NCBI RefSeq assembly: GCF_963966145.1
Contig: NC_091050.1
Coordinates: forward strand, 18,228,001-18,292,000
From: Tenebrio molitor
Taxonomy: Eukaryota; Arthropoda; Insecta; Coleoptera; Tenebrionidae
Direction: 5' to 3'
Length of the DNA stretch: 64,000 nt
Shown in pieces: positions 22,584 through 35,222 of this stretch (position 1 is its first letter; each line of letters begins with the position of its first letter). The notes under the pieces were generated by a model. It made no database searches. It worked only from the letters and a program-made list of their open reading frames with translations, and was not told the DNA's origin. The translations under genes were made by a program, and so were the position numbers.

Positions 22584-22833
22584 TGGAAAGATTAAACCGT
22601 TAGAAGAGTGTAAAGTTTGAATTTCCCGCCGTTTGACACGAACGCCATTTTATATTTAATCGGGACATAATTGAATATGTTTGTTTCAGCAAAGGGTGCC
22701 CTTAGATATTTGCTTCGAGAATAGGAATCGTTAAGTTATTCTATTTTTAATGTAAAACATTGCAAAGAAAGAAGAAAACAAAGATTTTTTGGTTCTAAAT
22801 TTTAGATTAGCTGTCAAGATGCTCCAATTAATC
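22584..22833 (+). repeat. Intronic direct repeat, copy 1 (second copy 32748-32999)
   Basis: About 235 bp, from 'gtgtaaagtttgaatttccc' through 'gcaaagggtgcccttagata' to 'ttagctgtcaagatgctcc', is repeated in the same orientation 10.2 kb away within the same intron, at roughly 85-90% identity by eye. It has no inverted termini and no coding frame. Its nature (duplicated regulatory DNA or an interspersed repeat) is open. Confidence 0.85.
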
Positions 22834-23429
22834 TACGCTTTAAAAAAGCACAACAACTGACGGTTTCCAACGCCTTCCCAGCCCAATTTCAAAATAAAAT
22901 GTTTGTTATTATAAGTGTTCTACAGCTGAGCTCTTTTGGAAAATATGTTTTTCCATTTTTTTTTATGTTTACTAAAAATTAAAAAGTCAATTTTTCGTTG
23001 ACGTCTTTATTTGGTAGATTAGAAATAAATTACATTTTCAAAGATGATAGAAAAAAAGATTAATTTTTTAGATTTTCTTTTAATAGGGTTATCCCATGAA
23101 GAAATCAAACTACGATAAATGAATCTTCTTCGTCACAATTGGAAAAGAGAAGCTACGCAAAAAATTTGAATTATCAAAAAGAATGACACCGACTTTGTTT
23201 TTCTAATTCTATAAATAAAAAAAAAAATCTCAGTACAACTTTTTTACTAATCTACAGTTAATTAATTTTAATCCCTACTTAAGTTAAAAAATACTACGAA
23301 TTCAGGAGTCAACATATATTGCGATGAGAAGATATTCTTTAGGACTTCATAAAATCATTTTTAAGAAGAATATTTCTGACCTGATCTGATGGTACATAAT
23401 TCTTGGATTTGGATCAATTCCTCTTGTAA

Positions 23430-23657
23430 TAGTAGAGTATTTAACGAGTTCGTGTGTAAATTGGGCTTTTTTGGTATGAGTGGGCCAATTTAAAACGCGA
23501 GAGAAACTTTTCTTTTTTTCGACGAGCGCCTTAAAGGCTCCAAATCGCTTAAAATGTTTAAAATTAGCTTGACGTTTCGTTTTGACAAGTTGTAACATTT
23601 ATCAAAATCCGTTCACACAGGAGAAAATTCTCAAATTCTGACAGTGTCGAACAAAAA
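23430..23657 (-). repeat. Dispersed repeat of 2088-2381, copy 2 (inverted)
   Basis: It runs from 'aacgagttcgtgtgtaaatt' to 'ctgacagtgtcgaac' as the reverse complement of copy 1, lacking part of the palindromic section. Confidence 0.75.
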
Positions 23658-24549
23658 AAAAATTTGTTTTCCAATATGATCTTCGTTGGAATACTTGTTA
23701 GGAAATAATTTATTCGACGAGCATTCTTTGTTATTTCTTCAAGTCAAAAAGAAAAATTGTAGCCGCTTAGTTCTAGAGTTCTGTGCGTTGTAGTTACAAG
23801 TGGCTGCTTTTTTGGTAGAAAACAAAATGTAAGTTAAGTGATTTAGGAAAAATTTGTGCCTTTTCTAACACAGTTAAAAACTCTTCCCTTATGTGGCCCT
23901 CATAAGATTAAAATTTTTAAAATTGAACATCTGTAATCTGTAATCTTGGTTGTTCATAATCATAATATAATTTGGTAGCAAATATGTATTATTTTTTATT
24001 TTTATTTTCTATTGTTATTTATTATATGCCCATTGATCATTCGTTTATTTTCTATTATTAGAATTATTTCAAAAGCAAAGTAAGCCATTAACAAATATTT
24101 TTTCATCTTCTGGGTACAATTTTTTTAAATCCATTTAACACTGTGTGTTTATACTGTTTGGTTCTTTTTATTCATTATTATTATTATTATTATTTATTCA
24201 TCTTTGTTGTTAATAAAAAGGTTTGGTAGCACGTATTATTTTTATTTTTTTTTTTCATTTTCTTATTAATGTCATTTATTTTATGTTCATTTATTATCTG
24301 GTCATTTTCTACTTCAATGTAATCAACGGCAAAATAACCAATTATCATATAATTCTTCGTCTTCTGGGTACAACTGTTTATCATTTGATTCTTTTTATTT
24401 ACATTTGAAAAGTATTGATGTCAGTGCAAGGTGGTACAAACTTGTATTATTTTTTTTTAAGTTTAAGTAACCATGTCTGTAACCTTTCAATTTTATATTG
24501 CTCATGATACTTTTCCTTTTAGATTGTTTTTTCTAAATCATGCCCATAA
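23658..24549. other. AT-rich vg intron with a short ATT microsatellite
   Basis: A run of ATT triplets lies at about 24174-24195. Near-duplicate phrases ('cttctgggtacaa' at about 24107 and 24360) suggest a degenerate local duplication of roughly 250 bp. There is no coding content. Confidence 0.45.
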
Positions 24550-25200
24550 ATAGATGATACTCGCCAGTACTCTCCACGTCACAGCTACCACGCGCTACAT
24601 TCAAAATCTGACACAGCACATTGCTGGCAAAAAAATGCAAGTTTCTGTCAATTCCGGAGCACGCCGCGCCGCTGTCGTAATCGCCGCTAGACGGTCAACT
24701 CGAATTCCGTCTCGATATGCGAAATTGACTTCTTGCGCGGTGACCCTCCGGTCGTGTTCGTATCCAGTCCAATCGAAGTCTGAGTGCTGTCCGCGCGGTA
24801 TGATGGAGTCGGCCTTGTCAAAGCATTCCGCGGCGCCGGACAGAACTCGCTTCCCGGACTTCTAATTTCAACAAGTGACTTGTTTTTGTTCCCAGTCTAT
24901 TCATCACGACGCAAACAGCTGGACCGGCCCTGTCTCTCGAAAACAATCGCCGATCGGGCTCTGGCTCACCCCTGGAATTTCATCTAAGGTCGAATGAAAT
25001 GTGTGGATTATCGAATCGCCGTTTTCCCACATCAGGATCCCGCAGGAATGTCGGCGGATCGCAGTCGAAGACTTTCCCACCAATGGGTGGTTTTGGACAA
25101 GACTTGCTATTCTAAAAGTAAATTTAGTAAAAACAGAAACGGCGCAGATGGTTTGCTTCGACCTTTGCGTCAACTGAATTTTTCAGAACGACATTAGCTT
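24550..25200. promoter_or_regulatory. Candidate vg intronic enhancer with Su(H)- and Scalloped-type sites
   Basis: This is an isolated CpG- and GC-rich island in AT-rich intron, free of repeats. It contains a consensus Su(H) site (TTCCCACA at 25024-25031, read TGTGGGAA on the minus strand) and a near match 50 bp away (TTCCCACC at 25074-25081). It also contains two Scalloped/TEAD M-CAT cores: CATTCC at 24824-24829 and GGAATG at 25045-25050. In Drosophila the vg boundary enhancer is intronic, needs Su(H), and is the Notch-responsive element of the dorso-ventral wing margin. Position and motifs fit such a role, but this is inference. Open frames here (up to 103 codons) lack family matches. Confidence 0.4.
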
Positions 25201-26221
25201 TTTGTTCCGCTGTACTTTGCGTTTTTAATATGCAATCACTTAAGTAAAAACAATTTTGTTAATTCTTTTTGCATGTTACTACTTAAGAATAGCTTGTAAA
25301 TTATATTTAACTCGACAATAACTACATATATTTTTAGTCTAGCAGCATTGAAATCATATAAGGACATTCTAATTCTACTGTTTGTCATTAGATATTGCTA
25401 AACATAAAAGATTTAGCATGAATGAACACTTCACTAACAAATAAACAAATCATTAAGTTTTCGATTGGATGATAAATATTTAAATCAACTACTGCTCAAA
25501 TCATAATCGGGGCAATCATGTGGATATAAAAGAGTGAAAGCAAAAATTCTGCGTTGTCATGTCTTGTGCTGGACGGTCGCATCCATCACTTAGTCGTGTG
25601 TGTAGATGTTTGTAGTTGTTCTGATGAATATTAATTTTTCCCCAACACTTAAAAACAATGCACACTTTTTGATTTTTATCTAGATAAAAAGATATTGACG
25701 TATTTGGTTTTCTCAAATTGTACAAAACAATATTTAACAACAACAAAACTTTTTTAATGCAGATTTCAAAGATGCAAGAAGCTTTGAACAGCAGTAATTC
25801 TGTAAAATTCAATTTAAATCGGGCTTAAAGGACTACAAAACTTTTTGTTGTTATTAAGACAAAAGTTTTTATGATTTTAAATACAGTGAGATCGAAAAAA
25901 AAAAATTAGAGTTGGCTGTGACCAAAAATTTCAGTTGGCAATTCGTTAAGATTTCAATTATGTATCAGATGTCAGTCTTAAAAGTTAGGTTAGTGATTTT
26001 GAGAACGTTGAAATCTTGATTTTCATAAAGGTGTAAATTATGTGTGACCTGTCGGTTGTAAAAGAATCATGAGGAGCTCCAAAAAGAATTTCCTCAGCTC
26101 GTGCAATGAAACAGTGAGATTTAAAACTCCCGCGCTTTTATTCAACGGTGAGCACGCCGCTTGTTTATAAATCGATCCTACGATCAATATTCAGAGAGGT
26201 TAAGTTGTGGGGGCTCTTATT
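25201..26221. other. vg intron, nothing recognised
   Basis: AT-rich sequence with short unassignable frames. Possible debris of the adjacent transposase remnant may start near 26100. Confidence 0.35.
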
Positions 26222-26422
26222 GTCAAGGGGTTTAATTTCATGCACAACAGACACACCATAGGGAAAAAAGTGCAAATCTTTTTTAAGGATAAGCTGAACT
26301 GTACCAAATGATAGGTTAGTTTCTTGGGTTAACCTCCGGATTGATTTATTTCGGATTTCTGTAATTCTTTATTCAACCTCTTCAATATTTTCAGCTGTTC
26401 TTTTTGTCGGTAGTCCACTGCC
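26222..26422 (-). pseudogene. Mariner/Tc-like transposase N-terminal remnant
   Basis: The minus strand reads GSGLPTKRTAENIEEVE, a stop, then RITEIRNKSIRRLTQETNLS, FGTVQLILKKDLHFFPY and HEIKPLD in one frame. This is the paired helix-turn-helix region of mariner/Tc-type transposases: 'RTxENI..V...I......SIRRLxxExxxSxGTVxxILxKDLxxxPYKxQxxxELxPxD'. The single in-frame stop and lost HPYK motif indicate decay. No catalytic domain follows. Confidence 0.75.
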
Positions 26423-27663
26423 TTTTTTGCCCAGAAATATATTTATCAATGACGTCAAACCAAAAATTATGAAAATTGGAACAGGATCTGTTGGTAATGT
26501 CAATAGAACCAGTACATTAATGAATGCAGTTACTAGTTACTATATTCGGAAAAAACATGTTATAAGCATTATCCAAGAATGGAAGGGGGAAAGAAAAATG
26601 TAAAATGATTATTTGGGCAACACGTATATAAAGCACCGGCCACCTTTTTAACAAGTGGGAAGTTTACACACACCACCGCAGCGAGTGCTGTAATTCTACG
26701 TATAAATAATTTTTATCTGTAATGAAATTATCACGACAAAAATAATTAACAAATTGTTGCTGAACAACTTAGATGACCAGCTGAATGTAAAAAAACTGTA
26801 ACCTGCTTGAAGTGGGCACATTTAGAATAGCTTTACAATTACATATTGCCATAAATTGAATGAATACGGCTGTGAAAGCGAAAATGAAGCATTGCCAAAT
26901 ATTCCACCAGAAATTTCATTTGTAGATTCTTCATTTCTATAGCAAATTAAGCAAAACTTGGTTAAGTACAAGTGCACTAGAGGGTAAAATGAAATTCGTT
27001 AAACTGTAAAATTAAGTATTTTTTGCATGACTTTTGCACGAAGTGTTATTTTGGTTTATCAAAAGACGAAGTAAAGTAGCACTTACAATAAAGTTGTTCA
27101 GAAGACCAAAGTGAATATCTATATTTATTTCATTTTAATATTTACATTTGTGTTAAAATCACTCCCACTTATATTGAATAATGTCGTTGACAAATATACG
27201 CCATTCACCAATGTTATGAGCAAGAAAAAAAAATTAAGTTATTCTGTTTTGCTGTGTCTTTTTGCACAAATTTCTTGACGATTAAATGATTAAATGCGGT
27301 AGGTTGTGCAAAATGCAGCATACAGTACCTATATACCACGTGACTTATGTACTTTTCATCACTCGTGTAATTATTGCATTCGTGGAATAATTTACACTCG
27401 GGATAAAAAGATGCACTTTAGTCCCTTGTCACATATTATTATATTATTTAACATAATAAAAAAAATGCAGACTTTAGACGGATCGTATTGATCAAACAAA
27501 ATTTTTAATTACTTATACATAATAAAAAAAATAATTTTACAAAGAATAGTCAAATTTAAATACAAATACTGGTGATAACTAAAAAATTGGACACAAACTA
27601 ATCACTTAATCATCATTTGAGTTAAAAAAAAAATAGTAGCTCACAATCACAAAGACTGGGTTA
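26423..27663. other. vg intron, nothing recognised
   Basis: No repeat structure or coding motif was identified. Confidence 0.3.
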
Positions 27664-28509
27664 TACTGGGTGATCCAAATTTTTTTTAAAATGCTCTAGC
27701 AACTTTATTTCTTGTCCGATTTCAATAAGCGATATATCAAATGAAAAGGCGTTTAAGGGACTATGAACTGCCATATAAAATTGATTTTTTAAAGAAGCTG
27801 TTTAAGTGGGGTGATATTTAACTTTCTTATTTTAAATTGTGACATATGTTTTTCATTACTTATTTTTAAAGTCACTATTATTCTAAACATTGCTGTATAA
27901 AAATATTATTTGTTTTTTGAAAAGTTATGAAGAAATAAAAATGTTTAATAAATAATAATTGAGACATTTTAATGAAAAAGCGAATAAAATCAAGTTGCTT
28001 TCTACAGCATTTGTTACGGAAAGAATTTGACAAGTTGTTAAAATTGTATTTCCTCGTAATCGTGAGTAAAAATGAATACCTTTGAAGAAATGACCGACAT
28101 GCTACAAGCGTATTTTGAGTGTGAAAAATGTGCACAGGCCGCTGAATTGTCAAATTCTTTGTGTAACAAATGCTCTAGCTGACAGGTCTCACAAAGCAAC
28201 TTGATTTTAATCGCTTTTTCATTAAAATGTCATTTTTATTTCTTATTTTTTTTTTTTAAAAACAAATAATATTTTTGTACAGCAATGTTTAAAAAAATAG
28301 TGACTTTAAAAATAAGTAATGAAAAACATGTTACTATTTAAAATAAGAAAGTTAAATATCACCCCACTTAAACTGTTTCTTTAAGAAATAAATATTATAT
28401 GGCAGTTCATGGTCCCTTAAACGCCTTTTCATTTGATATATCGCTTGTTAAAATCGGACAAGAAATAAAGTTGCTAGAGCATTTTAAAAAAAATTTGGAT
28501 CACCCTGTA
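27664..28509. mobile_element. 846-bp foldback transposon with transposase relic in its loop
   Basis: Left terminus TACTGGGTGATCCAAATT; right terminus AATTTGGATCACCCTGTA. Pairing continues for about 340 bp per arm. Landmarks include 'tgctctagcaactttatttc' / 'gaaataaagttgctagagca', 'ccccacttaa', and the innermost 'aaatcaagttgctt' / 'aagcaacttgattt'. The central 160-bp loop keeps a short transposase-like frame (28072-28182). This is the expected structure of a hairpin derivative of an autonomous mariner/Tc-type element, with the source gene's start left in the middle. The termini resemble those of the element whose right end is at about 61935. Confidence 0.88.
28072..28182 (+). pseudogene. Transposase N-terminal helix-turn-helix relic
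   Basis: A 36-residue frame from ATG encodes NTFEEMTDMLQAYFECEKCA and then QAAELSN before a stop. It matches the 'YTxEExxDMLxxYxECxxNAxxAxxLYxERFP' helix-turn-helix (DUF4817-type) that starts many insect mariner/Tc-like transposases. The usual RFPxRRxPxxxxF continuation is missing, so only the first helices survive. Confidence 0.6.
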
Positions 28510-30732
28510 TTATAGATCACACAATACCGCATTCTCTTTATTTAAGAGTTTGTAGTCTTGAAATTAATTAGTATTGGTCTTTCAAAGATCTAGAATTTCC
28601 TTTACGAAGGGAATTTTCCAAAATAAATGTTTACCCTCAAAACCCCTTCAGAACTTCCCTAGAGTTGAAGTTTACCCAAAATTTTTACTTCTGTATACGA
28701 TGATGTTTTTTGCCATTTTGTACTTTAAAAGGTATTAAGTTTTTCAACGTCTTATTGACTCCTACATTCTTAGAAACATTTAGTACAGTTATTGCTTTAC
28801 ACTAATTAACAGAATCTTTCCTGTCAAACTGCTCCAATAATTTCTTTCAATTATTTAAATTACTGCAAGCACTGAACACTCAGACCTGTCCCTTCCTGCA
28901 AACCTGTCTTTCCTCAAAATGTTATGAACTTATGAGTGATATTTGTTAACAGTCCTTTCTTCGAAAAATTTTGTACCTTACACATATTCTGTGTTGGAAC
29001 TGTGTATTTGTAAAAATAACGAAAGCATTGCTGTTGTTTTTCAGTTAGTTTTGATAAAATAAAAAACAAAATATATTTTTTCTACTATAACAAAATTTTT
29101 AAATTTTTGCTAAATTTTCTCTATAGAAGCATTTCTTTCTGGCGGTAAAATGTCACTTATCGCAACTTTCATTAATAAATGTAGGTCAGTTTATTTCAGC
29201 AAATAGCAAAAAAGTAGTGCCGCGTGAAATTAATCGAAATCCTTTAAAATGAAAGTATATAAAATTTTAAGGAAATGTAAACATCTAACTAAACACTTAA
29301 CTTGATTTAGATAAAAAAAATTAACAACAATCTCACATTTATAGTACATTAACATTCAATGCAATTTTTATGACTTTATTTCTTATTTAGAAAGTTAAAA
29401 TTGTTGTTAATGTATTTTTTATATTTTTGTATTTTTTAATAAGCAACAAATTCCAGAAAAAGACAGAAATCGGTGTTATCTCTTTCATCTTCTTACCTAC
29501 AGAAATGACAAAGAAAAAATGAAACTACCCTTACAAAAAGCTCATGACGTACAAAATTTAAAATAATTCTTTTTTCATTTCATTTGCATTTTATATACAA
29601 CTAGTTGTATCCTTCTTCCAGAAAAACATTCATTTCCGATGAGACCAACATTTAATAATTGAATTTACTCTAATGTTTTACCGGCGATGACGTCAACTTT
29701 AAATTTTTAATAAAAAAATAAGCAATAACAAGTTTTCACTGTCTTCAAGTATGTATTTTTTTCTCAACTCTAGTCAGCAAACTGACCTAAGCCTCAGGAT
29801 ATATCTACTGTACATTTAAAATTTAAATTAAGCCGTTTGGATAAAAATTAACAATCGGCTTCAACAATATCTAATATTTACAACGTTTTTATTTATTTAG
29901 TAATTAAGCTAATTACTGTGTGTTGGGTAAAACTTCGTTACAATTAAATGCCAAGATTATTTTTAACAATCAAACAAGTTAATTATCGGATTGACAATAA
30001 TTAAACATTTTTAGTTGGTTCCTTAAATGTGAATAAAATTAATACAATTTCACAATCTTGTTACAATTGTAACTGTTTGTTCTTTATTTCGTTTTTCATT
30101 AATTTTATTTAAAAAATTCAATCATAAATTACTGCAAAAGCTAAAAATGTGGCAATTAACTCTTTACATTACATTAATAAAGTTAAGAAATTTTATTACT
30201 TGATTGGATTTTTATAAAAAACTATTTTATAATAATTTATAACAAAAACAAATTTATTTATCCAGATGCTGTCGTAATATTGCTAAATTTTTCAACACGT
30301 AAGAATTATTTTTATATTCATTTAAGTGACAGAATTTATAGGGTGTTTGTTAGAAGTACAAAAATTCGATCGCATCTTCCTAGCCATCTCGATTACTCGT
30401 TTCATCTCCGATCGAGCATACCTCAGCAAGTATGTAAATATTTGTACAAGAAATCAATCTCTACTGATGTGTCACAAATAAGCTTCTAACTTGTCTGTAG
30501 AAATATTTACTTGTTGAGATTCAGTGTTTGGAAGTAATTTCGTTGAGAGGCAATGAAAAAACCTGAAATAGTGTTTTTCCATCTGAACTCCGTTGGTAAA
30601 AAAGCGAAAAAAACACCAATCCAGAAGTCCCTGTATACCTGTCCCGCTGCAGCGCCATCATCAGAATTAATTTCGTGTAAGTTGTACCCAAATAAAAAAG
30701 TATATTCTTTCAGATGCGTTTAAAATTATTTT
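28510..30732. other. Very AT-rich vg intron, nothing recognised
   Basis: Long A/T runs and no recognisable repeat, protein or RNA. Frames are short and unassignable. Confidence 0.35.
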
Positions 30733-31017
30733 CTATCCGGTTTCGGTGTTGTCTAACACCGTTCGGCTTTTACTTTTGATGTCCACATCACACACAAATA
30801 AAAATCGAACAGCCATGTAGTCGCGGTCAACCTTTGATATAAAACCATCCACATTAAACGAAAATTTACATACTGAACGTGAGAAATCCGTATTTCGTTT
30901 GCGTAATTCTTTAATAGATTGTTCCAACTCCCGTCTTTTTTTTCCGTCTTCGGTGAAGGCGGACGCGTTATTTTCACATATTTTCCGGAGGTCTTGACAA
31001 CGTTTTCGTTTTAACAT
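30733..31017 (-). CDS. Unidentified 94-codon frame, Lys/Arg-rich with a predicted coil
   Basis: ATG-to-TAG frame encoding MLKRKRCQDLRKICENNASA, then a helical, charged stretch (KKRRELEQSIKELRKRNTDF) and a hydrophobic C-terminal part (YMAVRFLFVCDVDI). Codon use is less AT-biased than the surroundings, which suggests present or past coding. I do not recognise the family. It is in the vg intron on the same strand, with no obvious flanking splice sites or poly-A. It could be transposon debris or a chance frame. Confidence 0.25.
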   Translation of the reverse strand: MLKRKRCQDLRKICENNASAFTEDGKKRRELEQSIKELRKRNTDFSRSVCKFSFNVDGFISKVDRDYMAVRFLFVCDVDIKSKSRTVLDNTETG

Positions 31018-32747
31018 GTCCAGTGTGTTTTATAATCGGTCGTTATTTATGCGCGATCGATTTTTTCTATCAGATATATTAGTTCTAATTAATTTGAAAC
31101 ATTTTTTTTACAATTCGGCGAGACGAGCTTAAAGGAGAACCCGTTTCGGTTGGGCGGCAAACGGTTCCGTGTGTCGAAAAACATCCGTTGGAAGCTCATA
31201 TTTATGGTTGTGAAAGTGTAACGTACAAATTTTTACGTGTCGAGAGAAAACTTGGCTTGATGGGGGTGGGCTCTGCAAAAAATTGCAAATTGCTAAAAAT
31301 AGATGCATCAGATACGAAGCTTAGCTTTCATTTCCATAGATGCAAAAGACCAGGGAAAAAATGTGGGGCGACGATGATGAAGAACAAAGTTCTCTTGTTT
31401 ACCTCTCCATCAATACAGTTTGGTCGTCCAAAAAATGAGGAGATAGCAAACTTTTGTATCTCAGGTCGGTGCCTTAGTCTTTTAACTCTAGATCAAGTTT
31501 TATCCACAATAACAAAGCTTTCGAGAAATACCTTAAGATGCTGGCAGCTCAATTTCCCTCAGAGAATGTCGAATGAGCTCTAATCTTAAATTTTTTAGTT
31601 ATTGGTAAGTACCAAAAATGATTTTTAAGTAAGTTAAGTGCTGCAAAGTCAAACTCTCTTACAACTGTCGCTGTGATTTGTCTATCATGGAGAATCATAA
31701 GGTGCACCATATAAAAATTTTCTTGTATCTATCAGCTCTATCTCATATCACACACGTATCACATTTCATTTCATAAAAAAGCTCTTCTAAATAAGTCTCT
31801 TGCATAAGTAGGATTTTTTAAAATTATCTGTACCTTGGTTTTCTGAGCTTCCCGAACCTTTGGTGATGTGTTAATGAAGAAACGTAGAAGATATAAGTCC
31901 AGTTCTCAATTCGGCTCTTGCCGGAATGAAATAAAATTTTGTTCCGAATCGATCTTTGTGAATGATGGACAAGGAAAATCGACATTTATATCACATGTAT
32001 GGCCCTTGACAACTTGAATATACAGGATGTATCCAAAATGTGTGCCTTAATTTTAACGCGTGGCAGAGCTTGTTAAATGAAACGTTTTATCTATTTGAAT
32101 TTTTTACGAAAACGCGTCACAAATTGATTTAAAATTTGGAATCAATTAGCCATGAAAATGTATACCCGCCTATTGGTAAGAGCGAAAATGTTTTCTTGTT
32201 ATAGAAACAGACCCTTCTCAAAAAATTACATTGTTATAGAAAAAATTCTATAATTAAAATTAAAATTCTCATGCTTACATAAAATAGACACAAAGCGACT
32301 CGTTTGGAAAACTTTTGCGTATTTTGCAAAATGTTATAGAGATGAGTTTCATCAATTGGCGACTTTTTACACTGATTAAAATTGACATGTGAATTTCAGA
32401 TACCTACACCTGTATATAATTCAGAAGTACCAAACGTCATTACTTAATTTAAGTGTAAGTCATATGGAGATCTTTAACAAATATTGTTGAGATCAGAAAC
32501 TAGCCTGTTAAATATATAAATAATGTTCTCAGTTGGACATGATGAGTACTCGTTTATTCAAGGATTTTTATGTCGTTAATCAAGTAAAGGTACTTAAATT
32601 CATATTCGCAGCAGGGACGTCTACAATACGCCTTGAAGATTATAAAATAATATTTATGTTTTGATGAAATCAGTGTATGGACGAATATGTTTCAAAATTG
32701 GTTGGCAAATATCGTGCGTTCAAATGAAATCCTCGGCTGAGTAGGCG
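31018..32747. other. vg intron; unassigned plus frame 31188-31583 and a solo transposon end near 32019
   Basis: The plus-strand frame at 31188-31583 (131 codons) has no recognised domain. The sequence 'tatacaggatgtatccaaaa' at about 32019 looks like one terminus of an ACAGGGTG-type MITE, but no matching partner was found. The remainder is AT-rich. Confidence 0.3.
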
Positions 32748-32999
32748 TTGGAAAAATGAAATCGTTTAGAACAGTGTAAAATTTGAATTTCCCGCCGTTT
32801 GACACGAATGACATTTGTTTATGTTTAATCGGGACATAATTGAACATGTTTGTTTTCAGCAAAGGGTGCCCTTAGATATTTGCTTCGAGAATGGGAATCG
32901 TTAAGATATTCTATTTTTAATGTAAAACATTGCAAAGAAAGAAAAAATCAAGATTTGTTTGGCTCTAAATTTTAGGTTAGCTGTCAACAGGCTCCAATA
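32748..32999 (+). repeat. Intronic direct repeat, copy 2 (first copy 22584-22833)
   Basis: Same orientation and order as copy 1, with small indels. Shared long exact runs include 'gcaaagggtgcccttagata' and 'taatgtaaaacattgcaaag'. Confidence 0.85.
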
Positions 33000-35222
33000 G
33001 TACTAAAATATCGGGCCTTCAAATAAATATATATTTAGAGTAGGCGTAGACGATATTCTAATTCTGTTAACAGTGTAAAGTAATTTTTGTAGGTAACCAA
33101 TTATTGCCCGGAGTTACACAGGTTATATAGTAAGCTTTTTACCAATTTCATATTGTCAAATTCCGTGGAGGGGGAATAGGGAGAATACACTACAAAAATT
33201 GAAAATATTTTCTAATCTAATTTTATTTCGTTAAAATGTCAGACGTTTCTCGTGTCATTTTCTACGCTGGAAAAATGTTGCAAACAATTGAATTTCCATA
33301 GGTTGCTCCAAATATACTTACTTTGCAAACTTTATGGTCACAGTAAAAAAAATAATTTTTTTTCAGGCTTCTTTCTGTTTCACTACAGGTATCTCTTTGG
33401 AACGTATTTCAAGATTTTTCATTTTTCATTTGTTTTAATTTAACATCTTTTAACAATAATTTGCGATTGGTATTTTTGGGTAATTTTTTTATAAATTGGA
33501 TATCACATACTTCAATTAATGAGGCAAGTTTAGTAAGTTTTCGTTATTGACAAAAAGCTAAAAATACTCCACTGGATTTTCTTTTGGGAGATTTTAAGAA
33601 TTTTATTCTTTCGCATTCAAAATAAATTATTCTTTTTATTCAGTTAAGTAAGATAAATCATTCCATAAAAATAAAATGTCTTGATAAAATGAATAACATT
33701 AGCGAATCTTTTTTTTTAAACTTCTGGAGTGAAGCGAGCTCTGTGTTGTCATTGTCCTTAACTTACCCCCTTAGATCCTGTGTACACAAAAAAAATTGTG
33801 GTTTTCTCTTATTCCATTACATATTTCTCTTTTCTTAATTCAATTGCTTTTTTACATTCCTTTTCTTCAAGCACTGACACGAGTGTACTGTTTTATTGTT
33901 CTTTCTCCGATAACAAATCAGTATAAAACAGATGATTCCTAAACATTTTCTTCTTTTACTGGCAAAAACGTAATTTACCACTGTGTGTCTTCATTCATCA
34001 CACCCCATTTTTATTCGATCTAAATGGTTGGCCAAATAAAAACTTTTTATTGAGTCATATCACGTTACGTTGTAACTCATATCAACAGATCATAATAAAA
34101 GTGAGGATATCAGCACGAAATCCGCATTTTCATTACTTTTAATCATCGGTACTCAAAAAACCCTTTATTCTCTAAAATTATGGTTAACTTTTTATAACCA
34201 CAAAAAATTGTTAACAGTAAAATATACGATTTTTTCTTGCAAAATACTGGACTTGATCATGAAATCGCCTACTTAAAATTCACACCCGTACATACACACG
34301 TGACAAAACATCATGAAACTAAATTAAAGAAAATGTTATATTAAAGTGTCTAAAATCTACTAATGGCTTCAGAAATGATTTATATTTTGTAACGGTCAGG
34401 TGGACATTGCGTGCCGTACTTTACCCAAATTACTCAAAAATAATTATCAGTTTCATAACATCATCAATTTTACACAGACAGTACCCTTTGGGCAAAATAT
34501 TTATGACTTCCCATAACACTCAGTTTTGACCAAACTCCAAATTAACTAATTAATAATCACCGATTTGGTCAAACAGTTCTTCTAATGAGAGCCTCCTCCC
34601 GTATAAACCTGCGATAAATAATTTCAGATTTATAGCTGAGATTTTTCTTTACGGAGAGGCCAACAACCATATAGGTTAGTGTCAGTGAACACGTTACTTG
34701 CACGTGCCAAAACTATCAAGAAACGGATACCGTTTTGTTGATTTATGGCGAAATATAAAAAGGATTAACAAATTTGCGGAAAAGTCTTGAAAGAAAATTG
34801 ATCTGACCTTCAAGTGATAAAATGAGGGCGATTTATTACAGTTCATTCCAGATGCGTTTGCGGTGTTGATAAAATGCAGATAAATTAATTGTTGGTGGGA
34901 AGTGAGACATATTTGCAATATTCTTGGCATTCTAGAAATTGAGAGAAGTCCAGAATTCACGGTTGCTTAAGTGGATTATTATGGCGTTGAAATATAAATA
35001 AATAAGTGGATACCAGCATGCATGTTTCAAGAACTAAATTGGTTCGACTCATTTAAACATGTTAGATGCGTTAGTTAGAAGAGCTAAAATTCTCATCTGG
35101 GAATTAAGTAGATGTATAAATTCAAGAGGAAACACTGAAAAAGATTCGCTGCGAAAATGGCTTCATTATTTAAAATGTTTTGTGGTATTGTGGTAATTAA
35201 TAATGACACCAAAATAGTATAT
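33000..35222. other. vg intron, nothing recognised
   Basis: Mostly AT-rich with short frames. No inverted repeats were detected by eye. Confidence 0.3.

Noticed and set aside
24554..25197. Several 67-103-codon frames on both strands
   Set aside because: The GC-rich island has few stops by chance; none shows a known motif or splice sites, so a regulatory reading was preferred.
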